Assembly: GCA_903929425.1 (NCBI GenBank) | Contig: CAIYUO010000085.1 | Location: 32,313-96,312, forward strand | Origin: an uncultured Bacteroidota bacterium | GTDB taxonomy: Bacteria; Bacteroidota; Bacteroidia; Chitinophagales; Chitinophagaceae | Length of the DNA stretch: 64,000 bases | Direction: 5' to 3' | Shown: one piece after another, positions 1 through 8,244 of the stretch | Layout: the number at the start of each line of letters is the position of its first letter | How positions within the stretch are numbered: position 1 is the first letter of the stretch | The notes under the pieces: model-generated | Told to the model about the DNA's origin: nothing | Databases searched by the model: none | What the model saw: only the letters and a program-made list of their open reading frames with translations | Program-made: the position numbers and the translations under genes

Positions 1-1223
1 TCATCTTTGGTTTTGCCATTTACTTGGAATTTTCCATTTAAACCTTGCATTCCCATTCCGAAACCATAACTAGGTTGGCTCATGCCACCCCAATATTCAA
101 TATGGTATCCACGAGGAAAATCTAATTTTTTGTTATCCAACCACCATGGTGTATAAACGTGCATACCGCCAACACCGTCCTCATTATAACGCTTACGTCC
201 CATTAAGTTTGGAATCACCCCTCCTAAAGCAGCACCAGTAGAATCATGTAAATAGTGACCTACTACACCACTACTATTCGCTAAACCATTGGGATGTTTT
301 TGTGATTTTGAATTCAATAATAATCGCGCAGTTTCACAAGTACTTGCGCCGAGGATAACCACTTTCGCATTTATTTGATACTCTTGTTTGTCATTTTTAT
401 TTACATAAGAAATACCAACTGCTTTTCCTTCCTTGTCCGTTAATACTTCACGCGCCATAGCACCTGTGATTAAATCAACATTACCTGTTAATACTGCAGG
501 ACGCACTAATACAGATGAGGAAGAAAAGTCACCATATACTTTACATGAGCGATTACATTGACCGCAATAAAAACAAGCACCGCGTTCGTCATTTATTTTT
601 TTAGTCAAAATAGATAAACGAGAAGGTATCACAGGGATATTAATTCCAGTGGCTGCTTTTTTAAACATCAATTCATGTAAACGTGGTTTTGGAGGAGGTA
701 AGAAAATTCCATCAGGATCATTTTCCAATCCTTCATTAGTCCCATATACACCAATTAACTTATCAATTTTATCGTAATAAGGTTTTACATCCTCATAACC
801 AATTGGCCAGTCATCTCCTAATCCATCAATACTATGTCTTTTAAAATCCTTAGGTCCAAAACGTAATGAAATCCGACCCCAGTGATTGGTACGACCTCCT
901 ACCATTCTTGCTCTCCACCAATCAAAATGATCTGAACCCTTTGTTTGTGTATAAGGTTCGCCTTCAATTTCCCAACCCCAGTAACAACCATCAAATTCAC
1001 CGAAAGGGCGAAACTTTGAACTTGCTCCTCGACGCGGAGAATCCCATGGATTTTTTAACTGTGCTGAATTTTTTGCTGGATCATAATCAGGACCTGCTTC
1101 AAGTAAACATACTTTAAGGCCTGCTTTTGCCAAAACGTATGCTGCCATACCACCCCCAGCACCTGAACCAACAATAATAGCGTCGTATTTTTTAGGCGCT
1201 ACTTTTACTTGAAAATCTGACAT
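1..1223 (-). CDS. GMC family oxidoreductase, C-terminus outside window
   Basis: About 407 residues are visible from an ATG; the gene runs off the left edge. A Rossmann FAD motif GSGAGGG lies near residue 20, followed by LLEAGPDYD (FAD ribose contact) and GGRTNHWG, as in the glucose-methanol-choline family. Near residues 216-228 there is a CFYCGQCNRSC cluster (CxxCxxCxxxC). Some bacterial FAD-dependent sugar dehydrogenases carry such cysteines for an iron-sulfur cluster. The likely role is oxidation of a sugar or alcohol with electron transfer to a membrane acceptor; the substrate is unknown. No signal peptide is visible. A gluconate-dehydrogenase subunit 3 partner is common in Bacteroidota, but none is visible on the 5' side. 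Confidence 0.88.
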   Translation of the reverse strand, partial: MSDFQVKVAPKKYDAIIVGSGAGGGMAAYVLAKAGLKVCLLEAGPDYDPAKNSAQLKNPWDSPRRGASSKFRPFGEFDGCYWGWEIEGEPYTQTKGSDHFDWWRARMVGGRTNHWGRISLRFGPKDFKRHSIDGLGDDWPIGYEDVKPYYDKIDKLIGVYGTNEGLENDPDGIFLPPPKPRLHELMFKKAATGINIPVIPSRLSILTKKINDERGACFYCGQCNRSCKVYGDFSSSSVLVRPAVLTGNVDLITGAMAREVLTDKEGKAVGISYVNKNDKQEYQINAKVVILGASTCETARLLLNSKSQKHPNGLANSSGVVGHYLHDSTGAALGGVIPNLMGRKRYNEDGVGGMHVYTPWWLDNKKLDFPRGYHIEYWGGMSQPSYGFGMGMQGLNGKFQVNGKTKD

Positions 1224-1327
1224 AAGGCAATCGTTTTTCTAATGAGATTTGAACTATGAATTTAATGAAATTTTTCATTCAAATAGAAAAATATATTTGA
1301 ACTGCCCTGCCGAAATGATATTCATGA

Positions 1328-1477
1328 AACATCTCATGCTTCGTGTTCGTCATGGCCGCTAAAAAATGACTTTCCCATCTTAAATTGTGAACTCGCTTCG
1401 CTCAAACATGCACAATTTTTAACGACGTAGAAGTCATTTTTCTTAACGCTATGACTCAGACTCTGCATTAAGATGTT
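1328..1477 (+). repeat. Structured hairpin element, copy 1
   Basis: Three nested inverted repeats surround a conserved core. The outer stem is AACATCT/AGATGTT with ATGC/GCAT (1328-1339 with 1465-1477). The middle stem is AAAAATGACTT/AAGTCATTTTT (1362-1372 with 1431-1441). The inner stem is AAATTGTG/CACAATTT (1382-1389 with 1411-1418). The core (1390-1410) reads AACTCGC, TTCG, CTCAAACATG. The joining segments CGTCAT..CGCTAAAA (1348-1364), TTTTTAACG (1416-1424) and CTTAACGCTATG (1442-1453) recur in copy 2 on the other strand. No open reading frame is present. It resembles a REP/BIME-like or structured nucleic-acid element. I do not recognise it as a named family. Confidence 0.75.
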
Positions 1478-1535
1478 CAATTGATATCATTTTTAGCATT
1501 TAATTATCGTAGAGATTTATTTTGACCTAAAAACG

Positions 1536-1714
1536 AATGAGAAAAATGTATTTTGATTCTGAACTTTGAGCCATAGCGTTAAGAAATCTCTAAATCTGAA
1601 CGTTAAAAAAGTCTGCATGTTTGAGCACGAAGTGCGAGTTCAGACTTTTAATTCAGATTTAGAGATTTTAGCGTAAAATGGCGATAGAGAAAAATGAAAT
1701 ACATTTTTCTCATT
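1536..1714 (-). repeat. Structured hairpin element, copy 2
   Basis: Same plan as copy 1 but inverted and with different stems. The outer stem is 18 bp (1536-1553 with 1697-1714). The middle stem is 17 bp (1584-1600 with 1652-1668). The inner stem is AAAAGTCTG/CAGACTTTT (1607-1615 with 1641-1649). The core (1616-1640, read on the minus strand) is AACTCGC, ACTTCGTG, CTCAAACATG, so it has a mini-hairpin GCAC-TTC-GTGC. Copy 1 lacks two bases on each side of that mini-hairpin, which is a compensated change. The segments TTTTTTAACG (1601-1610) and CTTAACGCTATG (1572-1583) match copy 1. A further 10-bp hairpin, GAGAAAAATG/CATTTTTCTC (1687-1711), overlaps the outer arm. Confidence 0.75.
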
Positions 1715-1721
1715 AGTTGGT

Positions 1722-1751
1722 AAAAAAATACCCACTCGAAAAGTGGGTATT
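1722..1751 (-). terminator. Rho-independent terminator of nrdJ
   Basis: The 10-bp stem AATACCCACT/AGTGGGTATT has a CGAAA loop. It is followed on the minus strand by a run of seven T (plus-strand A tract 1722-1728). It lies 28 bp past the nrdJ stop codon. Confidence 0.9.
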
Positions 1752-1778
1752 GAAGATTAAAATTAATGACGTTAAGGT

Positions 1779-4700
1779 CTAGCTACAGCCCATGCTTGTT
1801 CCACAGTTTAAACATTTGTAACAAGTACCGCTACGAATAGTAATGTGTCCACAAGTGCTACATGCTGGGGCATCACTTTGCATGCTTTTAGCTGCTGCAG
1901 TTACATTATCCATGGTACCACCTTCATTAACTGTTGCTACAACATTTGCCTTAGCCGCTGTTGCAGGTGCAGCTGCAGGAGCTGTTACACGAATGCTGCT
2001 TAATTCAGGCTTTCCCACTAATGTAATGTCACTAGCATCACCTAAATTTTCAACTGTTGGTTTGTCTAAAACATGTACCAAATCGGTTCTTCCTAAATAT
2101 TCATATGCTAAAGCACGGAATATAAAGTCAACAATGGATGTAGTTGTTTTAATATTTGGATGATCCACCATACCTGATGGTTCAAACTTAGTGAATACGA
2201 ATTTATCAACGAACTCTTCTAATGGCACACCATATTGTAAGCCCACAGAAATGGAGATCGCGAAACAGTTCATTAAGCTACGTAAGGTAGAACCTTCTTT
2301 TGCTAAGTCAATGAATAATTCACCAACTGTTCCGTCATTGTATTCACCAGTTCTTAAAAATAATACTTGACCGCCAATTCTTGCTTTTTGTGTAAAGCCG
2401 CGACGCTTAGCTGGTAAGGATTTGCGCTCAACAATGCGAGATAATTGACGCTTCAAAACAGTATCCGTTGAAGTCGTCATTCTCTTTTGGACTTCTTCTA
2501 ATAATTCATCAACTGTTAAGTTGCTTAAGTCTACCATTTGAGATGCACCCGCTTCCGCTACTGCTTCAGTTGTCGCTTCTGCCTCTGCGTCCTCGGTTTT
2601 CTTTTTCTTATCCGATTTTGTAGACAATGGTTGGCTTAATTTAGAACCATCACGGTATAAAGCATTTGCTTTTAAACCTAATTCCCAACTCATTAAATAA
2701 CAATCAGCAATTTCTTCAACAGTTGCTTCGTTTGGAAGATTGATTGTTTTTGAAATCGCGCCAGATAAGAATGGTTGACATGCAGCCATCATTCTAATAT
2801 GACCGTGTGCGTGAATATATCTTACACCTTTTTTACCGTTTTTATTTGCACAATCGAATACTGGCAAGTGTGCAGGATCTAAGTCTGGAGCACCTTCTAC
2901 AGTCATGGTACCGCAAACATAATCGTTCGCTTCATCAATTTGATCCTCGCTAAATCCTAATGCTTCTAATAAATTAAAGCTCCAGTCTGCAAATACTTCT
3001 TCTTTAAATCCTAATCTTGTTAAACAAGCATCACCTAAAGTGAAACGGTTAAAGATGAATCCAATTTCGAATGCAGATTTTGCAGCGCCATTTAATTTAG
3101 TTACTTCCTCTTGCGTGAATCCTTTTGCTAATAAAGATGCATCATTAATGTGTGGTGCATTGGTAAAGCTTGCATGACCAACTGCAAAATTTACAATCGC
3201 ATCATTTTGTTTTTGAGTATACCCCAAATTCTTTAATGCTTGAGGTACTGATTGATTGATGATTTTGAAATATCCGCCACCTGATAATTTTTTAAATTTC
3301 ACTAATGCGAAATCTGGTTCAACACCTGTTGTATCACAATCCATTACTAAACCAATGGTACCTGTTGGAGCAATTACCGTTGTTTGAGCATTTCTATAAC
3401 CATATTTTTCTCCTAATTGAACTGCATCATCCCAAGCCTTTGTTGCAGCTTTTAATAAATAGTCAGGAGTGTATTGTGCTTTAATTCCTTGAGGTTTAAT
3501 TTCAATGCCTACATAAGCATCAGCATCGTATGCAGCTGCACGGTGGTTACGCATTACACGCAACATGTCTTCTTTATTTTCAGCATATTTATCAAATGCA
3601 CCTAAGAAGCTCGCCATTTCTGCTGATGTTTTGTAAGCAATACCTGTCATGATTGCAGAAATTGCACCCGCAATACCACGTGCTTCTTCACTATCATAAG
3701 GAATACCACTTACCATTAACATAGAACCAAGGTTAGCAAATCCTAAACCTGTAGTTCTGTAGTCGTAAGATAACTGTGCAACTTCTTTAGAAGGGAACTG
3801 AGCCATTAAGATAGATACTTCTAATACAGTCTGCCATAATCTAGTTGTATATTCAAATCCTTCAACATCAAATGAGTTATCTGATTCGTCGAAGAATTTT
3901 CTTAAGTTGATAGAAGCTAAGTTACATGCAGTGTTGTCTAAGAACATGTACTCTGAACATGGATTAGAAGCATTAATGCGACCACCCTTTGGACAAGTGT
4001 GCCACTCGTTAATTGTAGTGTCATATTGTGTACCTGGATCCGCACAACGCCATGCAGCGTTTGCAATTTGCTCCCACACTTCTCTTGCAGGAATTGATTT
4101 CATTACACGACCATCGGTACGTGCTTTTAATTCCCAATTACCATTTTCAGATAATGCTTTGAAAAAGCTATTCGGAATACGAACTGAGTTATTTGAATTT
4201 TGACCTGAAACAGTTGCATAAGCTTCTCCTTCATATCCATTATCATAACCCGCAGCTACTAATGCAGCCACTTTATCTTCTTCTTGTACTTTCCAGTTAA
4301 TAAATTCCAATACTTCAGGGTGATCTAAATCCAAACAAACCATTTTAGCAGCACGACGTGTTGTACCGCCAGATTTGATGGCACCTGCAGCGCGGTCACC
4401 AATTTTCAAGAAGCTCATTAAACCACTTGATGAACCACCACCCGATAATTTTTCATTAGCTCCTCTAATTTGAGAGAAGTTTGTTCCAACACCAGAACCA
4501 TATTTAAAAATTCTAGCTTCTCTTGTCCACAAATCCATGATACCCCCCTCGTTCACTAAATCATCGCTAACACTTAAGATAAAACATGCGTGAGGTTGTG
4601 GACGCTCATAAGCACTTGTAGAACGCTTTAATTGTTTGTCAATTGGGTCTACATAATAGTGACCTTGTGCACCTCCGGTAATACCATAGCTTTCGTGTAA

Positions 4701-5135
4701 ACCTGTATTAAACCATTGTGGCGAGTTAGGCACACAAGCTTGGTTTAAAATACTGTATACTAATTCCTCATAAAATACTTGTGCATCATTCGATGTTGCA
4801 AAATAACCATAACGTTCTCCCCAAACTCTCCAACAATTAGCCATACGATGTGCTACTTGTTTTACAGAAGTTTCTCTACCTAATGAACCATCGGCTTGAG
4901 GTACACCTGCTTTTCTAAAATATTTTTGTGCTAAAATGTCCGTAGCAATTTGGCTCCATTGTTTTGGAACTTCTACGTTTGTCATTTCAAACACTTTTTC
5001 TCCGTTTGGATTTTTAATTACGCTATCACGGTAGTCGTACTCGAATAAATCAAATGGAGACACATTGTCTTTTGTGAAGCGGCGAGAAAATTTTAATCCT
5101 TTCTCTGGGGTTTGTTTTGTTTTTGGATTAGCCAT
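1779..5135 (-). CDS. nrdJ: Vitamin B12-dependent (class II) ribonucleotide reductase
   Basis: Reduces ribonucleotides to deoxyribonucleotides using adenosylcobalamin, independently of oxygen. The 1118-residue product has the reductase barrel with the NPCSEYM active-site loop and TACNLASINL near residues 390-410. It also has the phosphate-binding segment VIAPTGTIGL, an acidic low-complexity linker (near residues 830-860), a TSCPD-type domain, and a C-terminal Zn-ribbon with two Cys pairs (CSTCG and CYKCLNCG) ending in MGCS. Length and order match NrdJ of Bacteroidota. The ATG start is followed directly by the usual N-terminal segment. No cobalamin riboswitch or NrdR box is evident upstream. 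A strong terminator follows. Confidence 0.96.
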   Translation of the reverse strand: MANPKTKQTPEKGLKFSRRFTKDNVSPFDLFEYDYRDSVIKNPNGEKVFEMTNVEVPKQWSQIATDILAQKYFRKAGVPQADGSLGRETSVKQVAHRMANCWRVWGERYGYFATSNDAQVFYEELVYSILNQACVPNSPQWFNTGLHESYGITGGAQGHYYVDPIDKQLKRSTSAYERPQPHACFILSVSDDLVNEGGIMDLWTREARIFKYGSGVGTNFSQIRGANEKLSGGGSSSGLMSFLKIGDRAAGAIKSGGTTRRAAKMVCLDLDHPEVLEFINWKVQEEDKVAALVAAGYDNGYEGEAYATVSGQNSNNSVRIPNSFFKALSENGNWELKARTDGRVMKSIPAREVWEQIANAAWRCADPGTQYDTTINEWHTCPKGGRINASNPCSEYMFLDNTACNLASINLRKFFDESDNSFDVEGFEYTTRLWQTVLEVSILMAQFPSKEVAQLSYDYRTTGLGFANLGSMLMVSGIPYDSEEARGIAGAISAIMTGIAYKTSAEMASFLGAFDKYAENKEDMLRVMRNHRAAAYDADAYVGIEIKPQGIKAQYTPDYLLKAATKAWDDAVQLGEKYGYRNAQTTVIAPTGTIGLVMDCDTTGVEPDFALVKFKKLSGGGYFKIINQSVPQALKNLGYTQKQNDAIVNFAVGHASFTNAPHINDASLLAKGFTQEEVTKLNGAAKSAFEIGFIFNRFTLGDACLTRLGFKEEVFADWSFNLLEALGFSEDQIDEANDYVCGTMTVEGAPDLDPAHLPVFDCANKNGKKGVRYIHAHGHIRMMAACQPFLSGAISKTINLPNEATVEEIADCYLMSWELGLKANALYRDGSKLSQPLSTKSDKKKKTEDAEAEATTEAVAEAGASQMVDLSNLTVDELLEEVQKRMTTSTDTVLKRQLSRIVERKSLPAKRRGFTQKARIGGQVLFLRTGEYNDGTVGELFIDLAKEGSTLRSLMNCFAISISVGLQYGVPLEEFVDKFVFTKFEPSGMVDHPNIKTTTSIVDFIFRALAYEYLGRTDLVHVLDKPTVENLGDASDITLVGKPELSSIRVTAPAAAPATAAKANVVATVNEGGTMDNVTAAAKSMQSDAPACSTCGHITIRSGTCYKCLNCGTSMGCS

Positions 5136-5460
5136 GGTCGTATTCTAGTTTTAAAAGGGTGTTCGTTATGTCTCCCAGTAGGTTTTTTCAAAAACCTTGA
5201 TGGGTATACGAAAATATCCTTTGATTTCGACAATTCCTTTCCTGAAATATCAACAGCTGTGGAAAATTCAAGTGAACAATTCGAAAGTCCATAACACCAT
5301 TGAATTCTACGATTTATCCCCACCGAATGTTAGTTTCTTAAGAAAAAAAACTTCTAATTATCAGTTTTTTTTGTAATAAATATAATAGTTGCATTTACAT
5401 TCCCTTAAAATTGATATTTTTGGGCATTGGGACTTGTGAATTAATCAATTAGGATCTATC
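5136..5460. other. Divergent intergenic region nrdJ / GGGP synthase
   Basis: No gene is seen in these 325 bases. On the nrdJ side there is a short inverted repeat AGGTTTTT/AAAAACCT (5180-5197). A TGTGGAAAA sequence (5258-5266) resembles a DnaA box. An A/T-rich stretch leads to the putative promoter of the GGGP synthase. No canonical TAnnTTTG box was found for nrdJ. Confidence 0.5.
5415..5422 (+). promoter_or_regulatory. -7 box of GGGP synthase promoter
   Basis: TATTTTTG fits the Bacteroidota -7 consensus TAnnTTTG. A TTG at 5389-5391, 23 nt upstream, could serve as the -33 element. The box lies 38 nt before the ATG. Confidence 0.5.
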
Positions 5461-6210
5461 ATGAAACAGGATATATATAAAGGAATTTGTAACGGAAAAG
5501 CAACTGCCCACAAAGCTTTTGCTGTTTTAGTAGACCCTGATAAATTAGACGAAATTTCATTATTAAATACCATTGCCTTAGCCGTAGAGGCAAAAGTTGA
5601 TTACTTTTTTGTGGGTGGTAGTTTAGTCGTAACAGACACTTTAGACAAAGTGGTTTCAGCTATTAAAGAAAAGTGCAATATCCCGGTTATTTTATTTCCT
5701 GGTTCTCCTGACCAAATTACCCCAAAAGCGGACGCCCTTTTATACCTCTCCCTAATATCAGGTCGTAATCCTGAATTATTAATTGGTCAACATGTTATAA
5801 GTGCACCATTTGTAAGACAAAGTGGATTGGAAATTATGCCTGTAGGTTATATGCTAGTAGATGGTGGTACCCCAACCACAGTTTCTTATATATCAAATAC
5901 GAACCCTATTCCAGCTAATAAAAATGATATCGCCTCCTGTACTGCTATGGCTGGTGAAATGCTTGGCTTGAAATTAATATACATGGACGCAGGTAGTGGA
6001 GCACAAAAGGCCATACCAACAGCTATGATAACACAGGTAGCTAAATATATTAGTATACCCTTAATTGTTGGTGGTGGTATAACTACTGCTGATAAAGCAA
6101 AAGAAAACTGCTTAGCCGGTGCCGATGTAATTGTAGTGGGTAATGCAGTGGAAAAGGATCCAAACTTGATTAAGGAAATAGCAGCTGCTATTCATAGTTT
6201 GAATAAATAG
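5461..6210 (+). CDS. Geranylgeranylglyceryl phosphate synthase-like protein (PcrB family)
   Basis: A 249-residue TIM-barrel prenyltransferase that joins a polyprenyl diphosphate to glycerol-1-phosphate by an ether bond. Family marks visible are AVLVDPDK near residue 24, FVGGS near 50, LFPGSPDQI near 79, YLSLISGRNPELLIG near 95, YMLVDGGTPT, YMDAGSGA, and the phosphate-binding VGGGI near 203. This matches the group II GGGPS proteins known from Bacteroidota, related to Bacillus PcrB and the archaeal enzyme. It is transcribed alone, convergent with the response regulator. The polyprenyl length and cellular product cannot be read from sequence. Confidence 0.9.
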   Translation: MKQDIYKGICNGKATAHKAFAVLVDPDKLDEISLLNTIALAVEAKVDYFFVGGSLVVTDTLDKVVSAIKEKCNIPVILFPGSPDQITPKADALLYLSLISGRNPELLIGQHVISAPFVRQSGLEIMPVGYMLVDGGTPTTVSYISNTNPIPANKNDIASCTAMAGEMLGLKLIYMDAGSGAQKAIPTAMITQVAKYISIPLIVGGGITTADKAKENCLAGADVIVVGNAVEKDPNLIKEIAAAIHSLNK

Positions 6211-6226
6211 TTGTTGACAGGGTCAA

Positions 6227-6967
6227 TTAGAAACTCATCATTTCCTTGAACTTCACCGTTTGACGACGACTAATTTCAATTTTTTCACCTCCCTTTAATT
6301 CAACAAGTAATCCTCCATTATAATAAGGTTCAATTTTTTCAATCCAATGTAGGTTGATTATATGTTTGCGATTGGCCCTGAAAAACACACGCTCATCCAA
6401 CCGATCCTCCAAAGCATTAAGTGATTTTAAAATGAGCGGCTTATGCGTTGAAAAATAAACTTTTGCATAATTGCCCACACTTTCAAATAACCTTATTTCG
6501 GCTAGTTTAACAAACCAACATTTTTCACCATCTTTTACAAACACTTGATCCGCTTCGATTAATGGACCTCGACTAGTCCCCATTAAACTTGCTTGCTCTA
6601 ATTGAATTTCAGTTTGTAATTTTTGTATAGCATCTGCCAAACGTAATGGGTCAATTGGTTTTAATAAATAGTCCAATGCATTTACTTCAAATGCTTTTAA
6701 AGCAAACTCATCATAAGCAGTAGTAAAAATAACCCTTGGTGATTTTTCCAATTCTGCCAATAAATCGAAGCCTGTTTTTCCAGGCATTTGTATGTCTAAA
6801 AAAATTAAGTCGGGACGTGCAATGTCAATTTTTTCAACACCTTCATCAACATTACTTGCTTCATCAACTATTTGGATTTCTGGATATTGTTCCAATAATT
6901 TTTTTAATTCATTTCTTGCCAAACGCTCGTCATCAATAATAATCGCTTTAATAGGGTTTATAGGCAT
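6227..6967 (-). CDS. LytTR-type response regulator
   Basis: 246 residues: an N-terminal receiver domain (acidic pair IDDE near residue 11, phosphoacceptor Asp58 in FLDIQMPG, Lys in LLKPID) and a C-terminal LytTR DNA-binding domain (about 150-246, with FFRANRKHIINL and SRRQTVKFKEMM). It is likely phosphorylated by the kinase encoded 23 bp upstream. LytTR regulators bind direct repeats near promoters; no target site was identified here. Confidence 0.95.
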   Translation of the reverse strand: MPINPIKAIIIDDERLARNELKKLLEQYPEIQIVDEASNVDEGVEKIDIARPDLIFLDIQMPGKTGFDLLAELEKSPRVIFTTAYDEFALKAFEVNALDYLLKPIDPLRLADAIQKLQTEIQLEQASLMGTSRGPLIEADQVFVKDGEKCWFVKLAEIRLFESVGNYAKVYFSTHKPLILKSLNALEDRLDERVFFRANRKHIINLHWIEKIEPYYNGGLLVELKGGEKIEISRRQTVKFKEMMSF

Positions 6968-6990
6968 GATTTAATTTTTAAAATTAGGAT

Positions 6991-8097
6991 CTAATGTATA
7001 GGTATTACTAATTTGGCTGTTACTTGGTTGGGCTCACATTGATAAATTTCAAATATAGCTTCCCCTTGGTATAAAATATTTAAACGCTCTCTGGTACTTT
7101 GTAAGCCAAACCCATCATTTTCAGACGGTTTTAAAAGTCCAGTATTCATCACTTTCAATTCCAATTTATTTTGCTCAAATTTTGAAACAATTTTAATAGT
7201 ACAATCGCCAGGCTGCTTGCCTAGACCATGTTTTATAGCATTTTCTACTAAAGTTTGAAGCATCATTGGTGGCAACTGATTTTGCAAAGTGGCTGGGTCA
7301 ATTTCATAAATAATTTTTAACCTGTCTGCAAAACGAATATATTCAAGTGCCAAATAATCTTGTACTATAGCTAACTCTTTTTCTAAGCTAGTCACCTCCA
7401 CTTTATTACTATGAATACTACTTCTTAAAATATTACTAAGCTCCGTAATGGCTTGTCTTGAGCGCTGTGGATCCTCGTCCACCAATGCACGTATACTATT
7501 TAAGGCATTAAAAATAAAATGCGGATTAATTTGGGACTTAATCGTTTTTAATTCTAATTCTTTGATGAGTGTTTCTAATTTAATTTTTTTAATTTCCTCC
7601 TTATTGGCGAATTCAATATAATGCCATAAAATATAAATAGATATCCAAACAAAAAAGATAGGCGTATCTAAGATCAATCCAAAAAATAAACGTCTTGTAA
7701 CCCTTGCTCCATTCCAATTAGCAATGATGGCATCCAAAGAAAATACAAAATGATTGCTTTCCGTTTTTGCCATTTCTCTACCTGGCTCGTATAATCTTAA
7801 CGCCTCAATCAAAGAACTATTGATAAGGCTGTAAGAAAAGGAAAAAAATATCACCAATAAAAAAAATTTCCACCATTGTTTAGAGGGTGTTGGTGGTTTT
7901 AATTTATTTACAATAATGCTTGTTCTTAAAATATGGGTAATCAAAACACCAAGCATAACACTTATTAATATACGCTGAAAAAAAACAACATTAATTTGTC
8001 TTTCCAATACATAGGAAAAAAGGAATATAGTGAGTGCATAACTAGCCCAACCTCCAATTTGACAAACCCAATAAATGGAATGCTGCTTTTTTAACAT
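6991..8097 (-). CDS. LytS-like sensor histidine kinase
   Basis: Membrane-bound sensor with four or more hydrophobic segments in the first 165 residues, then a His_kinase domain with IKSQINPHFIFNALNS (phosphoacceptor His near residue 195) and a C-terminal ATPase domain (LVENAIKHG, DGFGLQSTRERL). There is no extracellular domain of note, so the signal may be sensed in the membrane. I chose the ATG at 8097 (MLKKQHS). A TTG two codons earlier lies inside the promoter box. It forms an operon with the response regulator downstream. Confidence 0.93.
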   Translation of the reverse strand: MLKKQHSIYWVCQIGGWASYALTIFLFSYVLERQINVVFFQRILISVMLGVLITHILRTSIIVNKLKPPTPSKQWWKFFLLVIFFSFSYSLINSSLIEALRLYEPGREMAKTESNHFVFSLDAIIANWNGARVTRRLFFGLILDTPIFFVWISIYILWHYIEFANKEEIKKIKLETLIKELELKTIKSQINPHFIFNALNSIRALVDEDPQRSRQAITELSNILRSSIHSNKVEVTSLEKELAIVQDYLALEYIRFADRLKIIYEIDPATLQNQLPPMMLQTLVENAIKHGLGKQPGDCTIKIVSKFEQNKLELKVMNTGLLKPSENDGFGLQSTRERLNILYQGEAIFEIYQCEPNQVTAKLVIPIH

Positions 8098-8100
8098 ATC

Positions 8101-8108
8101 CAAATTTA
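8101..8108 (-). promoter_or_regulatory. -7 box of the LytS/LytR operon, adjacent to the ATG
   Basis: Read on the minus strand, TAAATTTG matches TAnnTTTG and is separated from the ATG by only GAT. If used, the transcript would be leaderless or nearly so. Confidence 0.5.
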
Positions 8109-8244
8109 CTCATTTAAGATTGCTTATACTGCCATATAATAGATTAATGGCAAAATGAATAGATAAACGGGGGCACTAAATAATGCTTAAACTTTTCGCT
8201 AATATTTATGTTATTAACTTACTTTTACTTAACAAATATCGAGC

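Noticed and set aside
1224..1778. Insertion sequence or transposon remnant
   Set aside because: No transposase fragment, no terminal repeats with target duplication; the inverted repeats are better explained by the two hairpin elements.
5136..5240. Possible cobalamin riboswitch before the B12-dependent reductase
   Set aside because: A GGGAGACAT stretch recalls the B12 box but the remaining core elements (GCCACTG etc.) are missing.
5258..5322. DnaA-box-like sequences (TGTGGAAAA, TTATCCCCA) upstream of nrdJ
   Set aside because: Only one fits a relaxed consensus, there is no cluster, no dnaA/dnaN neighbour and no AT-rich unwinding element arrangement; not enough for an origin.
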